Source: Aphelenchoides besseyi (Eukaryota > Nematoda > Chromadorea > Rhabditida > Aphelenchoididae). Taken from it: a stretch of 64,000 nucleotides of DNA. Positions 1 through 11,578 of the stretch are shown here, piece by piece; the stretch's first letter is position 1; every line of letters begins with the position of its first letter. The stretch is from contig JAMPIQ010000002.1 in the NCBI GenBank assembly GCA_024699855.1, forward strand, positions 3,286,001-3,350,000, in the 5' to 3' direction. The notes under the pieces were generated by a model. The model was given only the letters and a program-made list of their open reading frames with translations. It was not told the DNA's origin and did not search any database. Position numbers and translations under genes: made by a program.

Positions 1-898
1 GGTCATGAAATCTATTACGCGACCTTCATTCTCGTTCATCAAAAGCTCCGTGAAGGCACGGTGGGGAATTTTCTTCTTCTGAGCGTAGGCAAAATTAGCA
101 CCTGAAACAACAAATCCACTAACATCATAGCGCACGTTATAAACCTTTAATGTGCGCATTCTGATTGCCCCCGTGATCGGATACGGCCGCCAAAATGAAC
201 CTGCTTTGTGGATCTGATTCCACTACATCACGACTTAGTTCCTCTACGGGATCAACTCCAGTCATACGACATTGCGGATACTTCCGTCTCAGAGCCTTTT
301 CTCCTTCCCAACTTCCGCCAACGCCGAAAGTAAAAGTATTACATTCGGCTTGTGGGTTTGAAAATTCCAAGAAGTGTTTGAATTCATCTTGAGAATAATA
401 CTTGAAGGGTTTTAATGCGTAGCGGAATCCGTTCATTGCGGCCCCAAAGACTTGCGGTAAAAGTTCCCATCGTTCGGTAATGTTCGGAACATGTGATTGG
501 AAAACTGAAAAGTGATTTAACACAAAAATCTGTTTTCTTACATGAACTTATTTGCCGTTGTGTATCTCTCAATCGTTGGACTAGGATTCCCGTGTTTCTT
601 CGACACGGTTTGTCGACCACACTGTTAACAACATTAAGAACATTCTAAAGCACTTAATTTGCATACAAGAACACGAACATACCAAAAGAGCTGGTCCTTT
701 TTCAACAGACTCATACGAGCTGTTGTTCAGTTCACTTTGTTCGGAGGATTTGTAAAAATAGGAATAGTCACTTCTTGAGAGATATTGAAGACAGTCTTTT
801 TTTGTATGGTTGATTGACGTCTGTATGTAAATAATGCAGGTTAGGCAAGCGAGTATCAAGGAGAAGCCGAGAGGTGCAAGGAAACGAATGGAAACCAT
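1..898 (-). CDS. FkbM-type methyltransferase (Methyltransf_21), 3' end outside window
   Basis: Likely SAM-dependent methyltransferase of the nematode FkbM family, which are type II membrane or secreted proteins. The exon at 145-523 reads HVPNITERWELLPQVF, then CNTFTFGVGGSWEGE and CRMTGVDPVEE, the usual SAM-binding core with an acidic residue ending beta-2. A 43-nt intron (102-144) with a TTTCAG acceptor restores the frame into the exon at 1-101, which ends at RVIDFMT, just before the expected 'IDxEG' motif. The next exons lie beyond base 1. An upstream exon (about 690-898) starts MVSIRFLAPLGF and carries one hydrophobic anchor. A small linking exon near 540-615 is needed; its 5' junction could not be phased cleanly. 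The substrate is unknown. The family call is good and the 5' structure uncertain. Confidence 0.7.
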
Positions 899-982
899 GT
901 TGGAACGAAAAGAAGAAATCTTAAATGACTGCAGTCTCATTACATCAAATTTGGTGTCGATCACGAACTGAAATGTTTTCAT

Positions 983-2600
983 TATGTATCAACTAATCGT
1001 AGTTGTTCAAGTTCACATCATCGATTTCAATCTTGTTCACATCCGGTTATAAGTGATATCATTTCTCCGAACGTTTGTTCCATGAATAAATTCACGCTTG
1101 TTGTTCCAGTTCAACGAATGATTTCACTCTTCTTTTGATTTTATCTGCGCCATTCGCCAGGGGAACGAAATGATTTCACTTTTAGGGACTGGTGATATCA
1201 TCGAAAATGCTGAGGCTACGGGCAGTTTAAATGGCAAGAAAAATAGTCCGTTTAGTTAACAGAAAGATCTCAAAAAGCCTTGTGTTGCAACACAACAACC
1301 CTTTCAACTGTTGTAGCTAATGAAGCAAAAACCATCATATCATGTGCTTCACGCTAGAATGAATGTTTAAATCATTCGTTTTGGTCAGTTAGCCAAATTG
1401 TCCAACAAATTTTTGATCGGACAGCTAATCAAACATGCTGTGTGAGCGAATGTCGTGCAGCTATCTAATTGTCAGTCCTCGTCATTGCATTTCTTTTGAT
1501 ATTTTTCAACTGCATAGCAAATCAACTCTAAGAGAAAAGAACTTTGATGCACCATAACTCGTAAGTGCAATTGACCTGCCTATAGTCAGACAACTCGTGG
1601 CTTATAGCCGAAAATACTCTCACCGTAAATGCACGCATCAACAACGTTTTTGTTCACAAAGTCAATGCATAAGTTCATTTTCAACTCTTTTTAATCACAA
1701 AACGTGGTTTTGGTTATCGGTGGAATCTCGGAAAACGTCACTTGAAAGAAGAAGTCTGAGATTAAAAATCTCCGTCCACTTTTTTTGTGCGTTTAAATTG
1801 TACCCCACTGTTTTCTATCGTGTTCTATAGTCGGACGGGAACAAAGATTAATGTGAGGATAAGAAGTCAAACACCTCGATCTGAGCTGATAAACGGACAG
1901 ACGTTTTTGATTTAAAATCCATGTAATCTTTAATTCGGTAGTCAGAGTCCTCATTAACATCCATTCGGTTTTGTATCGACTTACTTGCCAGTTTCTTATG
2001 TACAAGTTAGATCTAAACCTGATTAATTTAATGTTAAAAACACTCCACTCACTTATAATCAACGACAAGGAGCGGAGGATTTGATGACTCGTTTTATAAC
2101 ACATGAAGATAATCAAGAGCTTAAAACGTGATTAATTATGAGCAATAACCTACTCATTGCAATTTACACGCAACACAAACACTTCTGTCCAGAAAACAAC
2201 AGTAGAGTTTTTCAATCGCTAGCACGTCTCATTTGATTTTGTTTGCGTTGACAAAATTGTGGTAACATTCATTTTTCAAGGTCGCGAATTTATGGAAATG
2301 ATCAAAAGAAGTTACTAATTATTGGAGACGACTGTTCATCTTCACTATTCCACAAGATTCGATTTCATTTTAGCGAAATATACTCGGAATTACATGTCAA
2401 ATCGTTGGCGAATGACTGCGCTTTGTCGAACTTGAACAAAAATTACAGCTATGATTTGCTACTTATAAGCAAAAACATGCCGAATCCTCAAACAATGACC
2501 TCAAGCCATCGATTTTCTTGTTATAATGTATAGATGAATGTGGTGAAGTAACGCTTTAAAGTAGACTTTTAGATACCCAAATGCGTCTGATAAGCCATTT
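983..2600. other. Gene-free AT-rich stretch
   Basis: No open frame here shows family motifs, a signal peptide or a convincing exon chain. Short open frames at 1597-1830 and 1793-2116 have random-looking composition. I see no repeat or RNA gene. Confidence 0.5.
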
Positions 2601-2621
2601 GTTGATGGGATACAAGACAAA

Positions 2622-3400
2622 TTGTTCATTGAACTGAACGAGTTCTACCGATATCTAAACGCAAACATTCGAGATCGCATTTTTCTCCCACACGTTCAAC
2701 TCATCTTCAACCTTTTACCCGACGTATTCTACGTTCAAAAGCGATTGTTCGATAACTTAGATTTATTGTTTTTTCAAAGATTCATAAATGTAAATGCTCT
2801 CAATCATTTGCTTACATTAGTCCATTTCAAGATCACAATGAACGTTTTAAACACGTTCGACGGCGTTTGAAGGCCTTCAACTGTCCAACATGTACGATAG
2901 TCGATACGGGACGAGTATTCTGCTCGGAAGTACAACGAACTTTGTCGTGCAGTCAACGAGGGAGGAACAGGAGCTGCTTTACTTCCAAAACGATCATCAG
3001 CCGAATGCTTACGGTTCACTATTTTATGCAAAGTATTTGAAAAGTTTGCACAAAAAGGATCGTGGAAGAAGAGTTCCATTTTTCATGAATAAAAGCCATG
3101 ATCTGGATATTTGCTATTTCAAACCAACTGGCTTATTCAAATGTGTAATCGAGTTTGCAATCAGTAGTTTAATTAAGAAACGGAACTTTTCGATTGTCCC
3201 GCATGCAATTAGGCGTCGCAAGTTTTATGATTGCCAGTGAATTCGCTTTACGCTTGAACGTCATTTTCCGCACTTCACTGCCTATCCAACTGCACCTTCG
3301 AAGCGTAATTGGCCTTCAGCGGCTTATCAGCACTCAGTCAACTTGGTTGCCGCCTTGGGCGCGGTCGGCTATCAATGTGAAAGAAGTCGGTCCTAATTAA
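2622..3400 (+). CDS. Doubtful hypothetical gene ending just upstream of the T20D4.11-like gene
   Basis: I do not recognise a family. An open segment at 2622-2870 (FIELNEFYRYLNANIRDRIF) looks amphipathic. A segment ending at about 3395-3400 is open in two frames and is followed at once by overlapping AATAAA/AATAAAG signals (about 3405-3420), as a real 3' end would be. The intervening exons cannot be joined in one frame with confidence, so this may be a decayed gene. Only about 55 nt separate its stop from the acceptor of the next gene, a spacing seen in nematode operons. Confidence 0.25.
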
Positions 3401-3484
3401 CCAATTAATAAAACAAATAAAGTCCTTGGCTATCACTAATTAGATTTTCTTTTCAGTTTCGTTTCAATTCGTTCGATTGAAACG

Positions 3485-4722
3485 ATGCAAATGATCGCAC
3501 GCGTTGCAATCGGATTGTTGGCTTTGGGTAAGTAAAGACCTTAATTTCGATGAAAGATGTTCGTTGGTGTTAAACACTCAATATACCGGTGTTTACAGTA
3601 GTCTAACCACATGTCTTTTAGCTTTTGTAGGCACAGCAGCACCATCAAAGTCTGAAGACACGAGCAATTGGGGAACATACTTTCAATATTATTTGCCGTA
3701 TCTGTCCGAAGAGTTCTTATTGAATGCTCCACGAACTCGCATTCTAGCCGGACCCAGTTCTTGTTTGAAACATCAGTTGGATTATTGCCAGGTAACATTG
3801 TTTATTACACCAGAAACTGATTGTCGTTTAAAGAAAGGTTTGATTGGTGATCTTGGTACCACTGTTGATATATTCAAAAATCCGAATTCATTTGCTCAAG
3901 TAATTGCTTCTTACTATAAAAAGCAGGTTTGGCGGCAACAGTTAAACATAACTAAAAAAACTTTCTAGACTGTTCAAGATGGACTTTTGGCGTTGTGCTC
4001 AGCGCAAATCAACTTCCGCAACTGTCTTAGCGTCTTCTATCAAAAATGCACGGATGCTCTTCAAATTTTGAAGAACTATCAACCTATTAGTTTCGTAGAT
4101 GCTATGATTGTGTCTGGAATCTACGATGATATCGAATTTGACTGTGGTGGTGGATTGACCGGTAAGTACAACGGTAAAATAAAACTGTAAATTCACGGTT
4201 TCTAGAGGGTTTGATGAACTGGGACTGCATTCAAAAAGTAAATAATAACCCTGGTTTTGGAGACTCCGTTAAAACTTGCGCTGATGCTTACATCAAGGAT
4301 GCTACTGATCCTGCAAAGTTTTGTTCTGCTGGTAAAAATTTCAGCGTCTGCCTTACTTTGGCTTATCAAACTGCGGAGCCCTCGTGTGTCAACAATGATG
4401 TGAGATCATGAAAAAATTTACTTTACAAGTCAGAAATTTCAGGTTAAATGGTGGGTGTGCGAGCGTTCAATTCGTCGCGTCAATCTCGAGGGCTATTGCG
4501 ACGATCGTTGTGACGACATCTTCCCTCCACCGCCAACCAAGAAGACGCATAGCTCTGTCAATCCGGCTTCTGAATTCCTTGAATTCGTCAACAACGGCGG
4601 GTTGTTTAGTGATAGTAAGTCATGAGCATAATCCATCCGACTGATTACCAATTTTTGCAGCCAAACTCAAACACTTTGTGGACTCGACTCTCCAATTCAA
4701 ATTACGAGGAGCTTCGCATTAA
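3485..4722 (+). CDS. Secreted Cys-rich protein, T20D4.11-like (DUF19-type)
   Basis: Six exons join in one frame: 3485-3527, 3631-3791, 3969-4161, 4206-4399, 4443-4614 and 4661-4722. The start MQMIARVAIGLLALG is a signal peptide and lies 29 nt after a TTTTCAG acceptor (3451-3456), a likely spliced-leader site. The mature protein has regularly spaced cysteines, including the segment SVKTCADAYIKDATDPAKFC followed by SVCLTLAYQ and PSC, like the T20D4.11-like (DUF19) extracellular domain. It is followed by a Pro-rich stretch (DIFPPPPTKK). With the canonical last intron the protein stops at 4722; a different frame stays open to 4780, so the C-terminus is less sure. AATAAA is near 4796. The role is unknown; these are nematode-specific secreted proteins. 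Confidence 0.6.
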
Positions 4723-4993
4723 ACAACTCGTGATGCAGCTACTCGTCCAACGGAATTCTAACTCTGTGATTGTTGCTTAATTCACGTTCATACAAAAATA
4801 AACTTTTGAGTAATACGAATAATCAGTGATGACCATTTATGGAATTATCAAATACCCGTATAATAAACGACAATAACAAGTGTTTACATAGAATGCAGAG
4901 ATCAATGAAGCCCCGCTTTACTCGACGTTTCACGGCAAACGAATCCCGGCTGTCCAGTTAGCTGTGACGAAAGACCAACCCAACTTGAGCCTT

Positions 4994-5230
4994 CTAAACC
5001 AAGATTACAGTCATAAAACTAGTCTGTCTTTTCAACGAACCTTTTGACTGATTGTGCAAAAACATTCCTCCGTCAAGAGCGAATTTGTTGTCGCCGGTGT
5101 GTGTTGTGTTCCATGAATTGGGAATTCCAAATGAAGAAGAACCGGTTGTTGAGCTTCCGGTGTTGAATTGAAGCGAATCATTTTTGTCGGAACTCGAAGA
5201 TGTCGAACCATAAGGACAGAGAATGACCAT
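4994..5230 (-). CDS. Hypothetical Ser/Thr/Gly-rich short protein
   Basis: A single 78-codon open frame starts MVILCPYGSTSS and is rich in Ser, Thr, Gly and Asn (FNTGSSTTGSSSFG). There is no clear signal peptide or known domain, and no polyadenylation signal I can tie to it. The codon and residue bias is stronger than in surrounding noise, so I list it, but it could be chance. Confidence 0.22.
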   Translation of the reverse strand: MVILCPYGSTSSSSDKNDSLQFNTGSSTTGSSSFGIPNSWNTTHTGDNKFALDGGMFLHNQSKGSLKRQTSFMTVILV

Positions 5231-5239
5231 GATAAGGGT

Positions 5240-6340
5240 TTAGATGTTGTGACGAGGAGAAGCTGTTGAATGAATACATTCGTGAGTTCATGTGTTTATT
5301 TTATACTGCAAATGCAAAGTATAAGGAGGAGTTAGTTTACTGAATTTCAACGAGTTCGCCTTTTCCGCGAATTGCTTTTTTTTTCAGGTGATTATCTGAA
5401 TTGAATTGACTCTTTCGCCTCCGAAGACACAGAAACGGCGTGTTTGATTAACATCTAAGAAACTGAAGAATAACGAGGTCATAAATCCTCGAACAAAAAA
5501 ACAGATTTCGATGATTTACGAGTGATAATCTCGGCAATTGAAACGGCGTCAATAATCACATGATCGTCAGTTGTAAATCTGCAAATCCAATTCGTTGAAG
5601 ATAATGTTTGTTTATTCAAGAAGCAACAAACAAGTGCACAACCTGCATTAATATAAATAGACTAAAGAAGAGATGGAATCAATGATTGATATCGTGTAGT
5701 GAACAGGGACAGTTAAGAACCTTTAGGTTACGAAGAACTTTGTTGGCACATTTAAGTACCTCTTAAATAACTGTCCACGTATCTACAATTTCAATTAAAA
5801 AGTTTAGCTGGGCAAGATTAAATTAAGAGACGAAGAATCGGGTTTTACGGTACATTGATGAAATAACGACGATTGTGTGTAAACGTGCCTGCTACTGATT
5901 CTATCTGTCGATTACTTGACCACGGAGAGCGAAGTTTACCGGCACGTTGTTACGGATCTTTGTGTTTCGTTCGTAATACATTGGGCATTCAATTGTCAAA
6001 GAACTATGTGATTTTATCACTTCTTCGGGGACTAGCCGTTAAAACAAAGCAAACTCTTTTTGTTTTAAGGTTTCTGCTACTATCGGCTTTGACTAGAGCC
6101 TTCAAATTTGCTATTGTTACGCTCAAATATGAATGAAAACTTCTTCAACGCATATTTTAAATGTTTGCTTTGATCGTGGAAGTTACAAGTCTAAATTGCG
6201 ACTGTTGGTGAAACTATGTCTCTGGAATACGCTTCCTTGACAGTTGAGATTGTTTATGGGATTGGTACTTCACGTCAATCGTAATGCTTCAAATTTCAAT
6301 GCTACTTTTATTAACATGTCAATTATTAAAGTATGTACTG
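5240..6340. other. Gene-free stretch
   Basis: No supported gene. A frame near 5873-6000 has a Cys pattern (RCYGSLCFVRN) faintly like small extracellular Cys modules, but it runs into AT-rich sequence without splice signals. Confidence 0.4.
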
Positions 6341-6344
6341 GTCA

Positions 6345-6935
6345 TTAAGAGCTCTTTGTCGAGCATTTCGAACACAATCCTCGTTGACAAAATTTTCTAC
6401 TCGGATCACACGCCGTACAAGGTTCTCCACCGGTCTTGTAAATTTGGTCATTAAAGTTTTTGATCGTAATTACAGACGATGTTGCTGCCAGAATCACAAG
6501 AACTCACTGCACAACCAACAGCGGTGTTCTTGGAATAAGCCAACTGAACGAAAATAAGATAAAAGTTTAACGAAGTAACTACCTGAACAAAGTAGCTGAC
6601 GAATTTCATAAACATGTTTATTGAATATTGAACATCTGTCGAATCGAGATTCTTTACTTGATCCCACCAACTACTCAACGTCTTTTGAATGAGTGTCTCT
6701 AAAATCAAAACTTTAAAAGTACTCCTTAATGAATCGCTTGCCATGATCCGAGACTTCTTTGTCAATTCTTCGCTGTATTTCTAAAACAGCTTAGATACTT
6801 GCCTCAATTCCTCTTACCATCTGAATCATATCAGTGGCTTTCGGCATCATCTGTCCTTTTGAATTCTGTACTTTACCATTCGCCAAAGCTCTTCAATTTT
6901 GATTGTGGACGCTTGTCCGCCGGGCATCGAGTGCC
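6345..6935 (-). pseudogene. Decayed CAP/SCP (VAP-type venom-allergen-like) gene
   Basis: Successive pieces on the minus strand match the CAP domain in order: HNQ then RALANGKVQ, MMPKATDMIQM, RRIDKEVSDHGKRF, SWWDQVKNLDSTDVQYS, LAYSKNTAVGCAVSSC with IVCNYD, and finally NDQIYKTGGEPCTACD with CQRGLCSKC. Consensus introns occur (for example donor GTAAGA near 6815 and a 39-nt intron at about 6543-6581). The pieces cannot be read through: a TGA follows HNQN, a TAA ends the KEYF segment, a TAG and frame change precede SWWDQ, and a frame change lies between CNYDQ and NDQIY. I therefore call a pseudogene of a secreted CAP protein. Sequencing error cannot explain this many breaks. Confidence 0.7.
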
Positions 6936-7007
6936 GTGCATTCTATCGGTTAGTTGCTACAAGAATGCAAAAATTTTTACGATTTTTTTAGGTTTCCCAG
7001 TGTTCCG

Positions 7008-7247
7008 ATGGCATGCTTCAGAAACAATTTCAAGGAACACGATCTCACGATGCGATGTGACTGTGGGTTCGTTTTGTTTTTCTGGATCGCGGTGGCATTT
7101 TTAATCCTTATAATCATTGGTGTTACCTATTTGTGGCGTGTTGAAGCGCGTCGCGCTAGAGGATTGGAACAACAACGTCGTGCGCAAGAATTGCAAAAGT
7201 GGTCGTCACAAACGGTGGAAAAAGAAGAAGCGCAGCCAACATCCTGA
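7008..7247 (+). CDS. Small single-pass membrane protein
   Basis: A 79-residue single-exon frame begins MACFRNNF shortly after a TTTTTTTAG acceptor (6983-6991) that could take a spliced leader. It has a short Cys-containing N-terminal part (MRCDCG), one strong membrane segment (VLFFWIAVAFLILIIIGV, about residues 21-40) and a basic, then Gln/Glu-rich tail (WRVEARRARGLEQQRR). AATAAA lies at about 7301, 55 nt after the stop. I know no family. The layout suggests a tail facing the cytoplasm. The decayed CAP gene lies just upstream on the other strand. Confidence 0.5.
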   Translation: MACFRNNFKEHDLTMRCDCGFVLFFWIAVAFLILIIIGVTYLWRVEARRARGLEQQRRAQELQKWSSQTVEKEEAQPTS

Positions 7248-7309
7248 ATTTCTATATCTGTTGTTGATTGCCTTTTGTTTTGGGACTTCATGGATTAGCC
7301 AATAAACTA

Positions 7310-9386
7310 TTTATTTGTTGTTCAAAACCAAAACTTTGGGTCTGCAGAAGGACATTTTTGCTTGAAATCTTTGGGCAATTGGCTTAAAACAAGCTATCAT
7401 GCATCACAAACGCGAGTAAACAGTGAAATTGAGCATTTTCCAAAAGATACGATAACAAAAACGTTTGATCGCCGACACGTTGAAATGAGCAACTGTGCTG
7501 TTGCCACAAGTTGGTGTAAGATTTCGGCAAGATCATTTATCTTTTAATTGGCTGGTCAATCGAGTTTTAGCGCCACCGATGGACCATCAGCTTTGAAATT
7601 TCGGGGCCAATTGGTTGTTGCGCTAAAAGCCGTTACCTTGTCATTAAGCTCATTGTTCAGCGATTTCTTCTTTTGAACATGCAAACTTTCGGCGCATTTG
7701 ATTCTTTTGGCAAATCAGGCGCAAGTTTCGTGTGATATGGTAAGTGATTGGGCCCACTGAACATTTTTCTTGCAAATGAGTTTCTTCAACGACCTCTGGC
7801 ATGCGATGCGTCGAATAGTTTAATGGCGAAAAGCACACGTTCGTTGATTTCTCCGCCGCCTCCGTCAACATGCACTGTTCAAGACGAAAAAATAGTGTCG
7901 TTATTTCCATTCCTACTCAATTCGTTGAACGTCACAAGTCTCAGCGTTTACATTTCATTCAGTCGTAAATGATTGTTGATTGCAAGAATGAACATTTGAA
8001 CAAAAACTCTATAAGCAAAAAAAGATCGATTTCGATAACCAATTTTCTCGGTTTGCGGGAACATTATGTCGGTGGCACTCAGTCGTAAAGTCGTTTTTGA
8101 CAAGTGGTTCTTAGGGACCCCTCGAGAGTGATAATAAATGACTTCTCCACGAAATCAGGAGGTTACTTTTGTACGATTACTGTATTTATGTACGGTTAGT
8201 GTTGATACTTTATTAAGATATTTTGTATGGTTACTGTATTTTTGTGCACCGTTGCGTGTAGCGGCACAGTTACTGTAGAGTTAGTGTATTTTTGTACAAA
8301 AAATCCTTATATACGGCTATACCTGACGATTTTTGATGGATATAAGCAAAAAGTGACAGGTTTAAGCGCAGAATAATTTATGTGACTTTTATCGATTTTC
8401 TGACACTTCGGCAGTCACATACTTCTCAAACCAATTCATTTTCAGGAGCTTCCCATTAAAACCAATAGCGCGAATGGAATCTGAGGTTTGCAGAGAAATT
8501 CAATTGCAAAATTAAAGTCAAAAAAGTAGCCAAAAAGAAAATTTTATTTGCGTTTGAATTTCAATGATCGCGGTGGATCAATCATAACCCCGGGTTATCT
8601 ACACGAGATGTTCATTCGCATCGTAAAATCATCTAATTGCGCCATAAAAATGTACACGTTTTCCCGCATTAAAGATCGTTGCGTCAAAGCTTCCTTACGG
8701 CAATCATAATGACGATTAGGTTATTTCTCAACTTTTTGATCTTTGATGTTTCTACTACAATGTAATCGACGTGCCGAACTAAAACAAAATGTCTTGTAAA
8801 TACGATCTCAACATCTTCAACTCAATGAGTTATTAATTGTCGAGTCTGTTCTTCATATACAACTTCAATCTACACTTTGTGTGGGATTTGTGGATGTCGT
8901 TGTTTTTGTTTGTATCAATTTGCAAATCCGCAAAGTGCGTTTCCAAGGAATTGGAACATTACAAAAGGAACGGTGAAGAGAACTTAATCTTTGTACTTTG
9001 CATTCTTTGTTTAAAAAAAGCTTTGAGAAAGCCATACAAGACAAATGCCCACAAGTAAAATCGAAAGGGTGAGCAGCGGTAGCCAATCAAAAGCACTCCT
9101 TGTGAGGTCAAAAATTACCAGACAAACGGCTTGTCGAACAGATTACCCGCAGTAAAGAAATCATCGTCGAGTTAACAGTAACATGAGACTTTTCAATGAT
9201 CTGTCCACGCTCATAGGCGGAGATTGAGCGATTTTCGAGCAAAAAAGGTTGGCTGATAGAGAAATCGAACGGATTTTGAGGATATAAAAAGAGGGTAAAA
9301 CTCACGAATAAGTCATTTGACTTCATTGTCATCGCCCCAATCCGTCCTATCTCCCATATTGCCACCAACACAAAGTTAACGGTCAA
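7310..9386. other. Long stretch without a supported gene
   Basis: Frames at 7650-7970 on both strands are open but carry no motif. Apart from the short repeats at 8161-8300, I see only AT-rich unique sequence. The last 80 bases before 9387 form the leader of the envelope-like gene. Confidence 0.45.
8161..8298. repeat. Degenerate short tandem motif, about 52-bp period
   Basis: Related strings occur at about 8175-8193, 8229-8249 and 8280-8297, each a variant of GTTACTGTATTTTTGTAC, spaced 54 and 51 bp apart. A shorter relative sits at 8161-8174. It may be a decayed minisatellite or part of a small transposon. Confidence 0.45.
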
Positions 9387-11033
9387 ATGAATCGGTTCGT
9401 GTTAGCCGTTCTCCTTGCACTCCCCCCGATTCTGGACGCCGTGAATCTGCCATTTCTGCAGTCTGATGGAGGAGTCATGGTGTAAGTTATAATGGTGAAA
9501 CGACGGTAATAAGCATTTTTTAGATTCAGCGATGAACAATGGACCGAGCCTGAACAAATCAATCTCTCCATCGAGGATTACACGGCAATCCACCTCGACA
9601 AACCGTTCATCAAGCAGTTAAAGGTATAGTTTAGAATTTCAACTTTTGATTGAAACTTCTGTCGATTACAGACTCTTGGATTGTGGAATGAGGCGAGAAA
9701 ACTAATGGCGGAATTCCAACGAACGACGAAAGAAACCATCGAGAAGAAGTGTTCGATGGATTCCGTTGCCCGACTTAATCGTCAACGGCGTTTAATCCCG
9801 GCACTTGTTGGTGGATCAATTGGGTCAGCAGCGGTTCTGTACCTGTTGTACAAAAACAATGAGTTCGAGAACAAAATGAAAGAGCAAGCAAAAATCATTA
9901 AACAACAGTACGAACAGTATGTTCAACGCATATGATATTTAATCTCGAAGCATTTCAGGGAATCAGTACGACATCAGTTCGAAGTTGCATTCGCCCAATT
10001 CACTCAGCGTCAGTTGAGTGAATTGTACTCGGTTATCGATGGACATATTCCAGTCGGTTTTCCGATGCCCGATGGTCAGAAGTCGTCTAACTTGTTGGAC
10101 ATCAAAATGTCGAACATCAGTTGCTTTAATGGCAAAATTTTTGCAACCGTCGAACGAACGTTTGCTTTATCAGTGGACCGTCATCAGCTCCACAATATCC
10201 AACCAATTGGACAGTTCGACAAAGATAAGAAGCATTTCTTCACACCGATTCTGCCTTCGCTCGCCTATGAGACGGCTTCTGGTGAATTGTTAGGTCTCGA
10301 TGCGTTAAAATGCAAATCCTTGGTAAGTTGAATAGAATGAGTAGTGTCTAATAGTAATTTGTAGAGTTCCACCGTCACCATTTGCCATAAAAACGCCAAG
10401 AAGGTCGACTGCCTTCTAAGCACAATTGACAACTGCGATGTAATTGTGGAAAACGTTCAAAGTCCGTTCGTTCGAGTTCATGACGACTTCGAACAGTTCA
10501 AAATCATGACTGATGAACAAGTAAGTAACCAAATAAATGAAGTAAACTCTCTTCCATTTTTCAGGTCTATGTATTAAACGAACGCCGAGTATTAGTGCCA
10601 TCTAGTGGCTTGTTTACGGTCCAATTGCAAAAGGGTGATACTTTGCAAATTGGGCCAACGGTGTTGTTCGGGAGCAGCAACTCGGCGACACAGATCGTAT
10701 CCAACACTTCACCAGTAAGTTAAAAGTTTTTAAAAACTCACACAATCGAATTTTTTTCAGAATTTGTTTCGAGTATCCGAAACGTTTGCCGGCGACGACA
10801 AAATCTTTGTCGCAAAATTGCGGGACGATGGATTTTTGGACTTAGTGGAAAAGGATGCCAAAAGTCTGCCAAAAACTGTAATTGTAATCAGTGCAATTGC
10901 AGTCGCTATCGGCGCCGGAATATCTCTTCTGGCAACCGTATATTATGTTAGTTCATGGTGTGGTAAATTGTGTTTTTGCATCCCACATTTTTGCGACGAT
11001 CTAGCTGCTTTAAAGAAAACGCCCAATATGTAA
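9387..11033 (+). CDS. Envelope-like membrane glycoprotein (class I / F-type fusion-protein layout)
   Basis: Seven exons (9387-9481, 9524-9623, 9672-9916, 9959-10322, 10365-10520, 10565-10714, 10761-11033) give an uninterrupted 460-residue protein with 42-48-nt introns. The order of parts is: signal peptide (1-18), a short leading subunit, a furin-like RQRR site (102-105), a Gly/Ala-rich hydrophobic stretch directly after it (106-125), a charged helical region, a Cys-bearing ectodomain, a membrane segment (409-433) and a short Cys-rich tail. This resembles the F-type envelope proteins of baculoviruses and insect errantiviruses and the host gene Iris derived from them. The tract with paired cysteines at about 285-320 also fits. 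No gag or pol lies beside it. Host-style introns and the intact frame suggest a captured, possibly domesticated copy. The function in the worm is unknown and a chance resemblance remains possible. Confidence 0.55.
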
Positions 11034-11039
11034 ATTTGT

Positions 11040-11570
11040 ATCTTTTTTTATTATATTATGCGAATTCATCTGCCACTACCACTCTCATTTGCTTCGTCTA
11101 TTTTTTCCAACCAGAAATATGTTGTGTTGTAACTGTTTTATCGTATTGTTGTTATCTGTTTTGTAATAAACGTATTTGCTTTTTCAATGCTTTGTAGACT
11201 GAACGATATTCAATAACCTTCAAGCAGAAGAAACAAAATTGTTTTACTTTTTGGTATGTTAAGTTGATCGTTTTCATTCTACGGTATGATTCCATCGACG
11301 ACATCTAAATCCGTTTTTTACTTCAATTTCCGGTCTACTTTACAAAATATTTTTAGAGACAACTGTGGAATTAAACACACTGTTCATCGAGAAGTTGGTT
11401 GTAGAAGCGTGAAACAACAACGTATCCGAAACAATAGTTAGAATTTTGTATTGACAATCAGGTCAACTTTATTGGAAACAATTATACAAACTGCAAGTCA
11501 TAGACTATCAGCAAATAATTCAGAACTGATGAGAAGCCATGTTGACAATCTAAAAGGAGCTTGAATTCAA
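11040..11570. other. 3' flank and gene-free DNA
   Basis: Holds the AATAAA (about 11165) of the envelope-like gene, then AT-rich sequence without a supported feature. Confidence 0.4.
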
Positions 11571-11578
11571 TCAGGGGT

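Noticed and set aside
102..144. Apparent frameshift in the FkbM methyltransferase
   Set aside because: Explained by a 43-nt GT-AG intron ending TTGTTTCAG.
5873..6136. Cys pattern resembling a small extracellular (ET- or Ly6-like) module
   Set aside because: Only one short Cys stretch, no signal peptide or splice context, and the frame runs into AT-rich noise.
7650..7972. Open frames on both strands with gene-like length
   Set aside because: All three minus frames are partly open but none has motifs or a start; the plus frame is also unremarkable.
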